This document shows, piece by piece, positions 47,089-55,991 of a DNA stretch of 64,000 nt (positions are counted from its first letter, which is position 1; every line of letters begins with the position of its first letter). The DNA comes from Methylomarinum sp965277025. GTDB lineage: Bacteria; Pseudomonadota; Gammaproteobacteria; Methylococcales; Methylomonadaceae. Where the stretch lies: NCBI GenBank assembly GCA_965277025.1, contig OZ255706.1, positions 3,348,001 to 3,412,000 on the forward strand, written 5' to 3'. The position numbers were made by a program, and so were the translations under genes. The notes under the pieces were generated by a model. The model was not told where the DNA came from. It did not search any database and saw only the letters and a program-made list of their open reading frames with translations.

Positions 47089-48144
47089 ATGAACAAAGAG
47101 AAATTAGACCTATATACAGACTATTTAATCAGCAATACGAGCTATGCGACAGCAACGGTTTTGTCGTCAATGTTAGATGGAGAAGTTAGCCATGATAGTG
47201 TCACGCGTTTTTTATCGTCCAGAGCGTATACATCCAAAGACCTCTGGCTGGAGGTTAAACGAACAGTCCGGAAGATTGAAGAAGAAACGGGGTGTTTGAT
47301 TTTTGACGATACCATCCAGGAGAAGCAGTGGACAGACGAGAATGAAGTCATTTGCTGGCATTATGACCATTGCCAGGGGCGGTCAGTCAAAGGCATCAAT
47401 CTATTGAATGCCTTGTATCATACGGGTGATGTTTCGATACCCGTAGCCTTTGAAGTGATCAAAAAACCGATTCAGTTTTGTGATGTCAAAACAAAGCAGG
47501 TTAAACGAATGGCTACGGTGACCAAAAATGAGCTGATGCGTGCGATGATTCAACAGTGTTTGAACAATCGGCTTCAATTTCGCTATGTGTTGATGGATAG
47601 CTGGTTTACGGCTAAAGAGAATCTGGAGTTTATTGTTGACAAAGACAAACATTTCATTGGGGCTTTAAAGGATAATCGTTTGGTGGCGTTGAGCGTGGAC
47701 GACAAGAAACAAGGAAAATTTACCCGTGTCAGTGACATTGCATTAGAGGATAAACAAGCAGTACGCGGCTGGCTAAAAGGCTACCCACATGAAGTCTTGA
47801 TTGTCCGGCGAATCTTTATAAACAAAGACGGCAGTACGGCAACCGTTAATCTGGTGTGCAGTGATTTAACATTAACGGGTGAAAAGGTTGCGGCAATCTA
47901 TCAGAAACGGTGGAAAGTCGAAGAATTTCATAAATCATTGAAATCCAATGCCGGGTTGGCAAAGTCGCCTACTCGTACCCCAACAACACAAAACAATCAT
48001 ATTTTTATGGCCATTATGGCGGTCTTTAAACTGGAGTGTCTCAAAATAAAACACCAAACCAATCATTTTGCTTTGAAGGCAAAATTATATATCAAGGCTA
48101 TTCGGCAGGCTTTTGCTGAATTGCAACAATTCAAGACCGCGTAA
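47089..48144 (+). CDS. IS4/IS701-like transposase, copy 2
   Basis: 351 residues, intact. DDE-type Asp in LIFDDTIQEKQW and VLMDSWFTAKEN and the signature YQKRWKVEEFHKSLK. It shares the N-terminal SHDSV-RFL motif with the IS701-like 361-residue transposase here, but the two are otherwise well diverged. The IS4 pair sits just before the start codon: AAATTTAAGG supplies the ribosome-binding site and the promoter must now lie inside the IS4 insert. Confidence 0.92.
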   Translation: MNKEKLDLYTDYLISNTSYATATVLSSMLDGEVSHDSVTRFLSSRAYTSKDLWLEVKRTVRKIEEETGCLIFDDTIQEKQWTDENEVICWHYDHCQGRSVKGINLLNALYHTGDVSIPVAFEVIKKPIQFCDVKTKQVKRMATVTKNELMRAMIQQCLNNRLQFRYVLMDSWFTAKENLEFIVDKDKHFIGALKDNRLVALSVDDKKQGKFTRVSDIALEDKQAVRGWLKGYPHEVLIVRRIFINKDGSTATVNLVCSDLTLTGEKVAAIYQKRWKVEEFHKSLKSNAGLAKSPTRTPTTQNNHIFMAIMAVFKLECLKIKHQTNHFALKAKLYIKAIRQAFAELQQFKTA

Positions 48145-48146
48145 CA

Positions 48147-50252
48147 TCAGTTAAGAATTTCCAACGTAGTATCTTTTTCCAGCAGCTCCTTTTGTAACAT
48201 GATACTTAGCTTAGGGGTAATAATTTCGTTCTTGGTCAAATAATGCAAAGTTTCCTTTTCTTTTAATGCGATTGCTTTCGCCCCCTGTTCGGCATTATAC
48301 GCAATCACCAATTCGTAATTTTCCTCTATCATCAACTCAAGATTCTTTTTGGTATTCTCGGCGATTTTTTGATAGAGATAAATCGTTTTCTGCACGGCTT
48401 CCTGGTCATCAAAGATCTCACTGAGACTGGTGTTAGGCAAATTTTCCAGATTGGCGATCGCCCCCTGCAATAACTTGTGTTGCACCCGATAATAAACATA
48501 TAACTCCTGAGGCGATAAACGAGGCGAGGACAAAAACAACAGTTTACGCATCACATTAATCATCTCTTCAATCATATCCACCGGAAAGCGTTCTTTGATT
48601 GATTGCAGTTGAGGATGACCTTTTTCGACCCGCTTCATTTGAATGTCCAGCAGATTCAGGATTTTTTTATAGATTTTTTCGTTAATTTCACCACGGCGAT
48701 ATATTTCTTTCAGTTTGGCTTTTTCAGTTCCTAATACATAAACGCGCAGCAATCTTTCCGCCTGCTTCCTGTCATCTGATATTTTTTCATGATACTCCTT
48801 CATCACTGCATCATGTTTTCGCTGATAAACCTTGACCAATTCATTATAAAGCCGCTGGGATATTTTCTTTTCCACAAGCAGGCGGTTCAAGGTGTTGATG
48901 ACTTCGTCAAAAATCAACGCCTTGCTTTTAAAATAACCCACTTCTTCAAACTCGGTCAGTTTGTCGATACCCAGTTTATGGATAATTTTTTCGATGCTTA
49001 ACGCTTTCACCAACAAGGTGAAATAAATACAGCCAATCACAATCGCGGTCAAAAATTCCTTGATAGTGAAAGCATAGCGCCAGCCAGGCACCGTCAAATC
49101 ATCTGGTATCAACAGCACCATAATAACGGCCAATGAGCCGCGCAGACTGCCCCAGGACAAAAGATGCATCCAGTTCAATGGTATTTTTTCTTCCTTTTTA
49201 AGAATATTCAAAAATCCCAGAACAGGATATATGGCGACAGCCCGGCCGATCATGACCAGAACGATTGAAATAACGATCGGCATCCAGGCGACATTCAGAG
49301 AGATAGACTGCTCGACGAATAACAGCCCCATTAAAATAAACACCAAGGAGTTGGCGACAAAAGCAAAATATCCCCAAAACGTCTCCATATACTCTTCCAC
49401 ATCCGGCGACATCTTGAAGCGGCCAAAATTACCAATCACCATGGAAGAAACCATGGTAGCGATAATCGGTGAAAAATGAATGGCGTGACCGCCAATGGCA
49501 ATATGTTCTGAAATCACCTCGGTCAAAATGAAGGTGAAATGGGCAACCAGCAGGGTCAGAGTAATTTCCAAATGCTCATGACCTTTCACCCACTCGATCA
49601 GTTTGGAAAACAAAAAACCCATAAAAAAACCGAAAAAAATACCGCCAAACAGCATGATACAGAAATCCAGCAAGCCATCGGTCAATGAATGCCAGTCGTG
49701 CGAGCCGCTCTCAATCAAGCCCAAAATAACCAGAAAAGCGGCGAAAGCGGTTCCGTCATTAAACAGGCTTTCCTCTTCAAAAATCAGGGTCAGCCGTCTT
49801 GGCGCGCCATATTGTTTAAATAAAGCCAGCACAGCCACTGGATCTGTCGCTGAAATAATCGCACCGAACAGCAACATCACCATCAAAGGGACATGAAACC
49901 CCAGATAATTGAATAAATAATAACCACTCAGACCAATAAACGCGGTTGACAACAACAAGCCAACGATGGCCAATAGACTGATTGCGCGAATATTGGCCAA
50001 CATGTCGTCTATCTTGATGTTATAAGCCGATTCAAAAATCAGAATGGGCAAAAACACAAAAAACAGCAGCTCCGGGGTCAAATCAAAGCTGGTAATAAAA
50101 GAAAAGCTCTCCAACGCCGATAAAGGCACCAGCATGGAACCGACAATAACCAGCAAGACCGTATAAGGGATTTTGATTTTCTCGGCAACCACATAAACGG
50201 CCAGAGAAACCAGCATCAAACTGAACAGGGAGAGGAATACATCAAGATTCAT
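48147..50252 (-). CDS. CPA1-type Na+/H+ antiporter
   Basis: 701 residues from ATG 50252 (MNLDVFLSLF), with AAGGA 10 nt upstream; the longer TTG start at 50285 lacks support. About 12 membrane helices in the first 420 residues, with the family motifs SATDPVAVLALF and EEESLFNDGTAF. The 270-residue cytosolic C-terminus is helical and charged (KLGIDKLTEFEEVG), likely regulatory. Exchanges Na+ (or K+) for H+. Its last codons are 3 nt from the end of the neighbouring IS element's inverted repeat, so the stop codon lies at the insertion site; the C-terminus (EILN) may have been altered by the insertion. Confidence 0.9.
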   Translation of the reverse strand: MNLDVFLSLFSLMLVSLAVYVVAEKIKIPYTVLLVIVGSMLVPLSALESFSFITSFDLTPELLFFVFLPILIFESAYNIKIDDMLANIRAISLLAIVGLLLSTAFIGLSGYYLFNYLGFHVPLMVMLLFGAIISATDPVAVLALFKQYGAPRRLTLIFEEESLFNDGTAFAAFLVILGLIESGSHDWHSLTDGLLDFCIMLFGGIFFGFFMGFLFSKLIEWVKGHEHLEITLTLLVAHFTFILTEVISEHIAIGGHAIHFSPIIATMVSSMVIGNFGRFKMSPDVEEYMETFWGYFAFVANSLVFILMGLLFVEQSISLNVAWMPIVISIVLVMIGRAVAIYPVLGFLNILKKEEKIPLNWMHLLSWGSLRGSLAVIMVLLIPDDLTVPGWRYAFTIKEFLTAIVIGCIYFTLLVKALSIEKIIHKLGIDKLTEFEEVGYFKSKALIFDEVINTLNRLLVEKKISQRLYNELVKVYQRKHDAVMKEYHEKISDDRKQAERLLRVYVLGTEKAKLKEIYRRGEINEKIYKKILNLLDIQMKRVEKGHPQLQSIKERFPVDMIEEMINVMRKLLFLSSPRLSPQELYVYYRVQHKLLQGAIANLENLPNTSLSEIFDDQEAVQKTIYLYQKIAENTKKNLELMIEENYELVIAYNAEQGAKAIALKEKETLHYLTKNEIITPKLSIMLQKELLEKDTTLEILN

Positions 50253-50370
50253 TAACAGCCATTCCTTCGATTGAGTAAGCGTCAATTAACAAAATGGCTT
50301 ATTTTACTGTGAAAGCGTATTTTTCAGGAAGTTAATTTACGATTCAATCGAAAAAAGCGGGGAATCAATT

Positions 50371-50391
50371 TTGACGACACATCCCTGTGTC
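50371..50391 (+). repeat. 21-bp repeat, copy 2
   Basis: TTGACGACACATCCCTGTGTC, one mismatch from 33385-33405. Lies 7 bp before a REP-like palindrome. Confidence 0.45.
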
Positions 50392-50397
50392 AAAATA

Positions 50398-50419
50398 CAT
50401 CGCGACTAAATCAGCGATG
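50398..50419. repeat. REP-like palindrome overlapping the cysZ stop
   Basis: CATCGC and GCGATG form a 6-bp stem. The palindrome contains AAATCAGCGAT and overlaps the last codons and stop of cysZ (50411-50413). Confidence 0.5.
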
Positions 50420-51121
50420 AAAAAAAATTGTCGCCGCAATCACTGCGGCCGGCGCCAACAATAGATTGATAACGGGTATGGACAGTCCAAATAAAACCAA
50501 CCCGCCAAATGTCAGCGTCGCCAGACGGTTTTGCTGCAACTGGCGGCGCTGTTCGGCAAACAACAGGCCTTTATTCTCTAATGGATAAGCCATATACTCC
50601 AATGCAATACCCCAAGCGCTGAACAAAACCCACAGCACGGGAGCAATCAAGTTGACGACAGGAATCACAAACAACAGCAATAATGGCAGCATACGGCTCA
50701 GTAAATAAAAAATTCGATTGAGTTCCGCCAGCAACACCTTGATGACCGGCTGTTCCTGAATATCGACCTTATCGCCGGTCAACAATTCTTCCGTACGCGC
50801 GACCAAATGACTATAAAAAGGTGAGGCGATCAAATTCGCCACAATCGTGAAGGTAAAAAAACCAGTCAACAGAAAGCTGATAAAAAACAATGGCCATAAT
50901 AACCACTCCAGCCACGATAACCACTCGGGTATCAGCGCGTTTATCAAGTCATTCATATAAAAATAACCTAAAGTAAACAGTCCGCTATACAGTAAAATAT
51001 TGACCAATAGCGGCAACAGAAAAAACTTTCTGAGTTCTTTACGCAACAACCATTGAATACCCTTCTTGAGACATTGAATGGCGAAAAACGGATTTTTCTG
51101 TCGTCTGGATAATTCGTGCAT
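50411..51121 (-). CDS. cysZ: CysZ-type (EI24) membrane protein
   Basis: 236 residues from ATG 51121 (MHELSRRQKNPF), which has AGGAG 6 nt upstream; the longer frame from 51154 lacks a ribosome-binding site. Four or more membrane helices, with family segments LLPLLVNILLYSG, ANLIASPFYSHLVARTEE and EYMAYPLENKGLLFAEQR. CysZ imports sulfate in enterobacteria. Divergent from ubiG. Confidence 0.87.
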   Translation of the reverse strand: MHELSRRQKNPFFAIQCLKKGIQWLLRKELRKFFLLPLLVNILLYSGLFTLGYFYMNDLINALIPEWLSWLEWLLWPLFFISFLLTGFFTFTIVANLIASPFYSHLVARTEELLTGDKVDIQEQPVIKVLLAELNRIFYLLSRMLPLLLLFVIPVVNLIAPVLWVLFSAWGIALEYMAYPLENKGLLFAEQRRQLQQNRLATLTFGGLVLFGLSIPVINLLLAPAAVIAATIFFHR

Positions 51122-51229
51122 CAAAGACTCCTGTAAAATACACAGACTGAACAAAATGGCCGATCACAAATCGACGCAAAACCGGGTAATATAGTAAACT
51201 ATTAGCGCTGCATTTCTTAAAAAAACATT

Positions 51230-51931
51230 ATGACCGAAAACGTACACGCACACGAAATTGAAAAATTTGGCGCCCAGGCCGAACGCTGGTGGGATCCTGA
51301 AGGTGAATTTAAAACCCTGCATCAGGTCAATCCGTTACGCCTGCAGTACATCCAGCAATATGCCGATATTGTCGGTAAACGCATAGTCGATGTCGGTTGC
51401 GGTGGCGGCATTCTGACCGAAGGCCTGGCGCGCGCCGGTGCCGATGCATTGGGCATCGACCTCAGTGAAGAACTGCTGGATATCGCCGAATTGCATAGCC
51501 TGGAATCGGGCGTGTCGGTAAAATACCAGAAAATCAGCGCCGAACAGTTAGCCTCTGAACAGCCAGAAAGCTTTGACCATGTCACTTGCATGGAAATGCT
51601 GGAACATGTGCCTGACCCAGGTTCGATCATCAAAGCCTGCAGCCAGATGGTAAAACCAGGCGGCATGGTATTTTTCTCTACCCTGAACCGGGTTCCCAAA
51701 TCCTGGTTGCTGGCGATTGTGGCTGCGGAACATTTGTTAAAAATGGTTCCTAAGGGAACGCATGAATACAAAACCTTCATCAAACCATCGGAATTGAGCC
51801 AATCCGCACGTGATGCTGGATTGGAGCTGCGCGACATGACCGGCATCGAATACAACCCGATCAGCAAACGTTTTCGTTTGGGGCGTGATATTGGCGTCAA
51901 CTATATCGCTGTCTATCAAAAACCCGAATAA
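51230..51931 (+). CDS. ubiG: ubiquinone biosynthesis O-methyltransferase UbiG
   Basis: 233 residues. SAM-dependent enzyme performing both O-methylations of ubiquinone synthesis. N-terminal EKFGAQAERWWDPEGEFKTL is highly conserved in UbiG; motif I is VDVGCGGGILTEGLA near residue 48, motif post I GIDLSE, and CMEMLEHVPDP further on. First gene of a four-gene cluster; the next gene starts 5 nt after its stop. Intact. Confidence 0.96.
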   Translation: MTENVHAHEIEKFGAQAERWWDPEGEFKTLHQVNPLRLQYIQQYADIVGKRIVDVGCGGGILTEGLARAGADALGIDLSEELLDIAELHSLESGVSVKYQKISAEQLASEQPESFDHVTCMEMLEHVPDPGSIIKACSQMVKPGGMVFFSTLNRVPKSWLLAIVAAEHLLKMVPKGTHEYKTFIKPSELSQSARDAGLELRDMTGIEYNPISKRFRLGRDIGVNYIAVYQKPE

Positions 51932-51935
51932 CTCC

Positions 51936-52607
51936 ATGCGCACGGCATTACAACCTAGCTGCATTTTGTTTGACCTGGATGGCACTTTGGTCGATACCGC
52001 CCCGGATTTGCTGGCCTGTCTTGACCTTGCTTTACAGCAAGCGGAACAAAACACTGTCGAAGACGATGCATTACGCCCTTATATCTCTTATGGCGCGGCG
52101 GCGATGATCGAACGCGCTATCCCGGCCTGTGATGCAACGCTGAAACAACGCATTCTGCAAAGCATGCTAAAACTGTATCAACAAAATATTGCCAGATATA
52201 GTCAAGTTTTTGTCGGCCTTGAGACATTGCTTAACCTGTTGGATGCAAACAATATCAAATGGGGTGTGGTAACCAATAAACGCGAATGCTTTACCCATCC
52301 GTTGATGGCTGCTTTCAACCTGGACAGCCGCGCCGCCTGTATTGTCAGCGGCGACACTACGGCAAACAGCAAGCCGCATCCTGAACCGATGCTCAAAGCC
52401 TGTGAAATAGCCAACGTATTACCACAAGATTGTATTTATATTGGTGATGCCGAACATGACATACAAGCCGGTAAAAACAGTGGCATGAAAACAGTCGCCG
52501 CCTTGTATGGCTATTTGAAACCCGACGATCAACCCAATCTATGGGGAGCCGATGTATTGGTCGAGACCCCTGAACACCTGAAAAACTGGATTCAATCGCA
52601 ACTATGA
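51936..52607 (+). CDS. gph: phosphoglycolate phosphatase (HAD family)
   Basis: 223 residues from ATG 51936, five bases after the ubiG stop. HAD motif I is FDLDGTLVDTAPDL, motif II VVTNKR, motif III Lys in NSKPHPEPML, and motif IV IGDAEHDIQAG. It hydrolyses 2-phosphoglycolate; in the ubiG-gph arrangement the related MupP (N-acetylmuramic acid 6-phosphate phosphatase) is also possible. Overlaps the SDR gene by 4 nt. Confidence 0.9.
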   Translation: MRTALQPSCILFDLDGTLVDTAPDLLACLDLALQQAEQNTVEDDALRPYISYGAAAMIERAIPACDATLKQRILQSMLKLYQQNIARYSQVFVGLETLLNLLDANNIKWGVVTNKRECFTHPLMAAFNLDSRAACIVSGDTTANSKPHPEPMLKACEIANVLPQDCIYIGDAEHDIQAGKNSGMKTVAALYGYLKPDDQPNLWGADVLVETPEHLKNWIQSQL

Positions 52608-53335
52608 CCTTAAACGATCGAGTTATATTAATCACTGGCGCTGGTGGCGGCTTAGGCGGTGTGGCTGCACTTGCTCTTGCCAGACAAGGTGCTCACATCA
52701 TCTTGCTGGATAAAATTATCGCCAAAATGGAACAGGTATATGACCAAATCGTAGCTTCTGGCTGCATTGAGCCAACCATGTATCCATTTGACCTGGCTGG
52801 CGCAACGGAAAAAGACTATCAGGACCTGGCGGATATTTTGTTGAAAGAATACGGCAGTCTGCAAGGCCTGTTACATTCTGCCAACGACTTGAGTGCCTTC
52901 AGTCCGGTTGAAACCATTCGTCCCCAGGAATGGAATCAAACCTTAAACGTCAATTTAAATGCACCTTTTCTGTTGACACAAAAATTACTGCCGGTTTTAC
53001 AAAAAAGTGAACATGCCTCTATTGTGTTCACATCGGATGATTCTATTCATGATTTTCCGGCATATAAAGGCGCCTATGGTGTCTCCAAGCTGGCTCTCGA
53101 AGGATTCGCCAAAACCCTGGCGACAGAATATGAAACCCGGAAACAACTACGGGTGAATATTTTATTACCCGGCAAAGTCGATTCACCTATGCGAAAAAAG
53201 GCCTATCCTGCCGAAGACAAAACACAGCTGGCACCAATGAACTCATTAGATGATTTATATGTCTATCTGTTCAGCGATCAAAGTCTGGATGTCACCGGCC
53301 AAACCTTTTGCGCACAAACATTTAAAACCTCATAA
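52604..53335 (+). CDS. short-chain dehydrogenase (YciK-like)
   Basis: 243 residues, Rossmann fold with TGAGGGLGG near residue 11 and the catalytic Tyr and Lys in YGVSKLAL. It lacks the usual Ser before it in a clear position (FTSDDSIHDF provides candidates). The ubiG-gph-yciK order is common in gammaproteobacteria; the substrate is unknown. Overlap with gph indicates coupling. Confidence 0.88.
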   Translation: MTLNDRVILITGAGGGLGGVAALALARQGAHIILLDKIIAKMEQVYDQIVASGCIEPTMYPFDLAGATEKDYQDLADILLKEYGSLQGLLHSANDLSAFSPVETIRPQEWNQTLNVNLNAPFLLTQKLLPVLQKSEHASIVFTSDDSIHDFPAYKGAYGVSKLALEGFAKTLATEYETRKQLRVNILLPGKVDSPMRKKAYPAEDKTQLAPMNSLDDLYVYLFSDQSLDVTGQTFCAQTFKTS

Positions 53336-53337
53336 CT

Positions 53338-53889
53338 ATGTCTGAAAGAGAAACTGTCACATTAACCCGCGATGTCAATGTCATCACTATTCCTGATGGT
53401 AACCATGGTACCTTGAGTAAAGGCCATGAAGTTACCATTCATCAGTCTTTGGGCTCTAGTTATACAGTCATCACCGAGCATGGCCACATGGTTCGTATTG
53501 CCGGGGCTGATGCCGATGCTTTGGGAAAAGAACCGCATGAACTGCATACACTGGTAAAAGAAACTTCCCCGGAAGCAGTGGAAAAAAACTGCTGGGAAGT
53601 CATGAAGACAGTTTGTGATCCGGAAATTCCGGTCAATATCGTCGATTTGGGCCTGGTTTATGATTGCAAGGTGACACCGGCAGAAAATGGCGAGGGCAAC
53701 GCCGTCAAAGTCACCATGACATTGACGGCGCCTGGTTGCGGTATGGGACCGGTACTGCAAGGCGATGTCGAAAAGGCCATTCGCGCCTTGCCCGGGGTGA
53801 ATAGTGTTGAGGTTGAAGTCGTGCTTGACCCGCCCTGGTCACGGGAAATGATGTCCGAAGTCGCCCAGGTACAATTAGGGCTTTTTTAG
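53338..53889 (+). CDS. sufT: Fe-S cluster assembly protein SufT
   Basis: 183 residues. An N-terminal stretch (about 1-75, ITIPDGNHGTLSKGHEVTIH) precedes the DUF59/MIP18 domain with CDPEIPVNIVDLGLVYD and the conserved Cys in LTAPGCGMG. SufT helps mature Fe-S proteins. Two bases after the SDR gene, last of the cluster. Confidence 0.92.
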   Translation: MSERETVTLTRDVNVITIPDGNHGTLSKGHEVTIHQSLGSSYTVITEHGHMVRIAGADADALGKEPHELHTLVKETSPEAVEKNCWEVMKTVCDPEIPVNIVDLGLVYDCKVTPAENGEGNAVKVTMTLTAPGCGMGPVLQGDVEKAIRALPGVNSVEVEVVLDPPWSREMMSEVAQVQLGLF

Positions 53890-53916
53890 GGAAGCGCTAA
53901 TTAAATCAGCGATTCC
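53890..53916. repeat. REP-like palindrome after sufT
   Basis: GGAAGCGCTAATT and AATCAGCGATTCC form an imperfect stem directly after the sufT stop, containing AAATCAGCGAT. It may act as a transcription end for the ubiG cluster. The remaining spacer to 54111 holds nothing recognisable. Confidence 0.55.
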
Positions 53917-54111
53917 TTAAATATCCCCCTTATTTCAAATGGTAATAAAATACTGATAACGTTGCCACCGCTTATCTGAACGGCGGCATAATCTTGCCGG
54001 TTTTTTGACACCCCTTAGAAAAAATTTTAAGCAATTGAAATATAAACATTAGTTCAATTTGGCATATTTATCGCTTGATTCATGACAACATGAATTTACG
54101 AGGATGTCACC

Positions 54112-54912
54112 ATGGACTCGATCGTCACCAATTTATCCATTGTTCGTAATCAAGCGCTGGATTCCGCCAAAGCGGCGAATCTGCAGCATTATGACATCAG
54201 CAGCGCTTTGCAAACCACATTGGATTTCAAGGAACTCATCTCTATTTTCAGTGAAAAAATACAGACTATCATTCCGCATAGTGGTTTCAGCTATCAAATC
54301 GAACAATACAATTTATCATTCAGTAATGGCATAAAAACCCGTTATGCCTGTAACTACTCACTCAGTATTGAGCAACAAAACCTGGGTGAATTGACGCTGA
54401 TGCGTCAAAAGCCATTTACCGAAGAAGATTTGAATGCGCTGGAAACCCTGCTTTGCTGCCTGATTTATCCCTTAAAAAATGCCTGTCTGTATCAACAGGC
54501 CATCAGTATGGCGCATGCCGACCCGCTCACACAGGTTCAGAACCGAACGGCCTTTAACGATGCCATTCAACGCGAATATAGTCTGAGCAAGCGCAATCAG
54601 CAGCCTTTATCACTGATTTTTGCCGATATTGATCACTTCAAGCAAATAAATGATACCCATGGTCATGCCTGTGGAGATTTTGTCCTCAGCTCTCTTGCCA
54701 ACTGGATTACCGATTCCATCCGCGGCAGTGATATTGTCTTCCGCTATGGCGGTGAGGAATTTGTCATTTTGTTAAGCAATACCGGATTAAAAGAAGCAAT
54801 GCTGATTGCAGAAAGGATTCGGCGGACCATTGAGCAACATACCCTGGCCTATGAGATGAAAACTATCAACCTTACTGCTAGTGCAAACAAGCGCAAGTTC
54901 TCACTCTATTGA
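54112..54912 (+). pseudogene. diguanylate cyclase, C-terminus cut off by IS630
   Basis: Residues 1-125 form a GAF-like or unassigned sensor part; the GGDEF domain starts at about 130 with DPLTQVQNR, FADIDHFKQIND and RYGGEEF at 211-217. The inhibitory RxxD site (RGSD, 204-207) is present five residues before. The gene meets IS630 at 54881, just after NLTAS, so the last 20-30 residues of the domain (FGIA and following) are lost and replaced by ANKRKFSLY to a stop at 54912. Likely unstable or inactive. Confidence 0.85.
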
Positions 54913-55991
54913 ATAAGTGGCTTAGCCTGATACGTCCAGCGAAAAGGCTTAGCCATGGTTTCATTGAAATATTTTATGAAATCCGCTATTTTTTTGTTTA
55001 AATCCTCTTTAGATTTAAAGTTGCCGCGCCGGATTACTTTACGCATTAAAATAGAAAACCAAATCTCTATCTGATTAAGCCATGAACAATGCTTAGGGGT
55101 AAAATGAAAAACAACCGGATGGTTTGGGTTAGTCAAAAAAGCAGTACGACTTTCCATTGATTTCAAAATACCCTCTTTTCCTTTAACCCCTGATTCTCCT
55201 GAATACGAAATTTTTTCGGCAATTAATCGAACCACCGATTCTGAACAATGTGTATTGAGATTATCCATGACTAAATGCCAATGGGTTTGTTTGGGTTGTT
55301 GATGAAAAAGCAGGTTCAAAAACCCGGCAAAATCTTGCTCTGTTCGAGTTTCTCCTATACTTCCCATTACTTCTCCCGTGGCCACATCAAAACCTGCAAT
55401 CAAGGTCTGGGTACCATGTCGAATATATTCAAATTCTTGTCGCTCAATTTTTCCTTTCTTCATCGGCAATATCTGCGCTGCTCGCTCTAAAGCTTGAATC
55501 CCTGTCATTTCATCAATCGAAATCGTTTTGATGCCTTGCTCTTCCCGCTCCAAAGCCCGTTGGCAGGTTTCGCAAACATCTTGACACCTCTCGTCGAAGT
55601 ATTCATCTTTTTTTGCCGTCAACCAGCCTTTCATCCGGTGGGGTTGCAGGTCCGCTTCTTTTTAAAAAGCGCCCAACAGAGCGCTGTGAAATATAATCAA
55701 CAATGCCCCGTTTTATCGCTTCATCGGCTATTTCTTGTTGCGTCCAATGAGTGATCGGGCGTTGACTATCCTCTGGGCGTTCGCAGGCTATCGCGATAAT
55801 GCTGCAAATTTGCTCCGCCGTATAGATAGCAGGCGCACCGCTTCGCGGTGCATCTTGAAGCCGGGCTAAAGGATTTTCTTGTTCACGGTTCTGTAACCAG
55901 CGTTTTCGCCAATTTTGAACAGTTGTCCGTCCAGTTTTTAACTGGCGCATGGTTTCATGTACACTAATGCCTTCATCTGCCAACAATATAA
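54881..55991 (-). mobile_element. IS630-family element, right end lost
   Basis: The left end adjoins TA (54879-54880), the usual IS630 target. The transposase 5' end and other terminus are missing, cut by the IS701-like copy at 55992. Confidence 0.8.
54906..55986 (-). pseudogene. IS630-family transposase, truncated and frameshifted
   Basis: The upstream frame (from about 55986) has the helix-turn-helix region DEGISVHETMRQLKTGRTTV and stops after FLKRSG and following residues. The downstream frame has the catalytic residues: Asp in ISIDEMTG, Asp in LVMDNLNTH and Glu in SWLNQIEIWF. Removing one A from the AAAAA run near 55664 would read FLKEADLQPHR and join them. The first residues of the protein are missing because of the adjacent element. 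Confidence 0.85.

Larger units (their letters stand above)
44756..48150 (+). mobile_element. IS4/IS701-like element, copy 2, with tandem IS4 inserts
   Basis: Ends CTGATGTTACGCG at 44756 and CGCGTAACATCAG ending at 48150, with the 7-bp duplication TTAAGAA (44749-44755 and 48151-48157). Removing 44797-47078 and one 9-bp AAATTTAAG leaves 1104 bp. It lies between hppA and the antiporter gene without breaking either. Confidence 0.95.
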
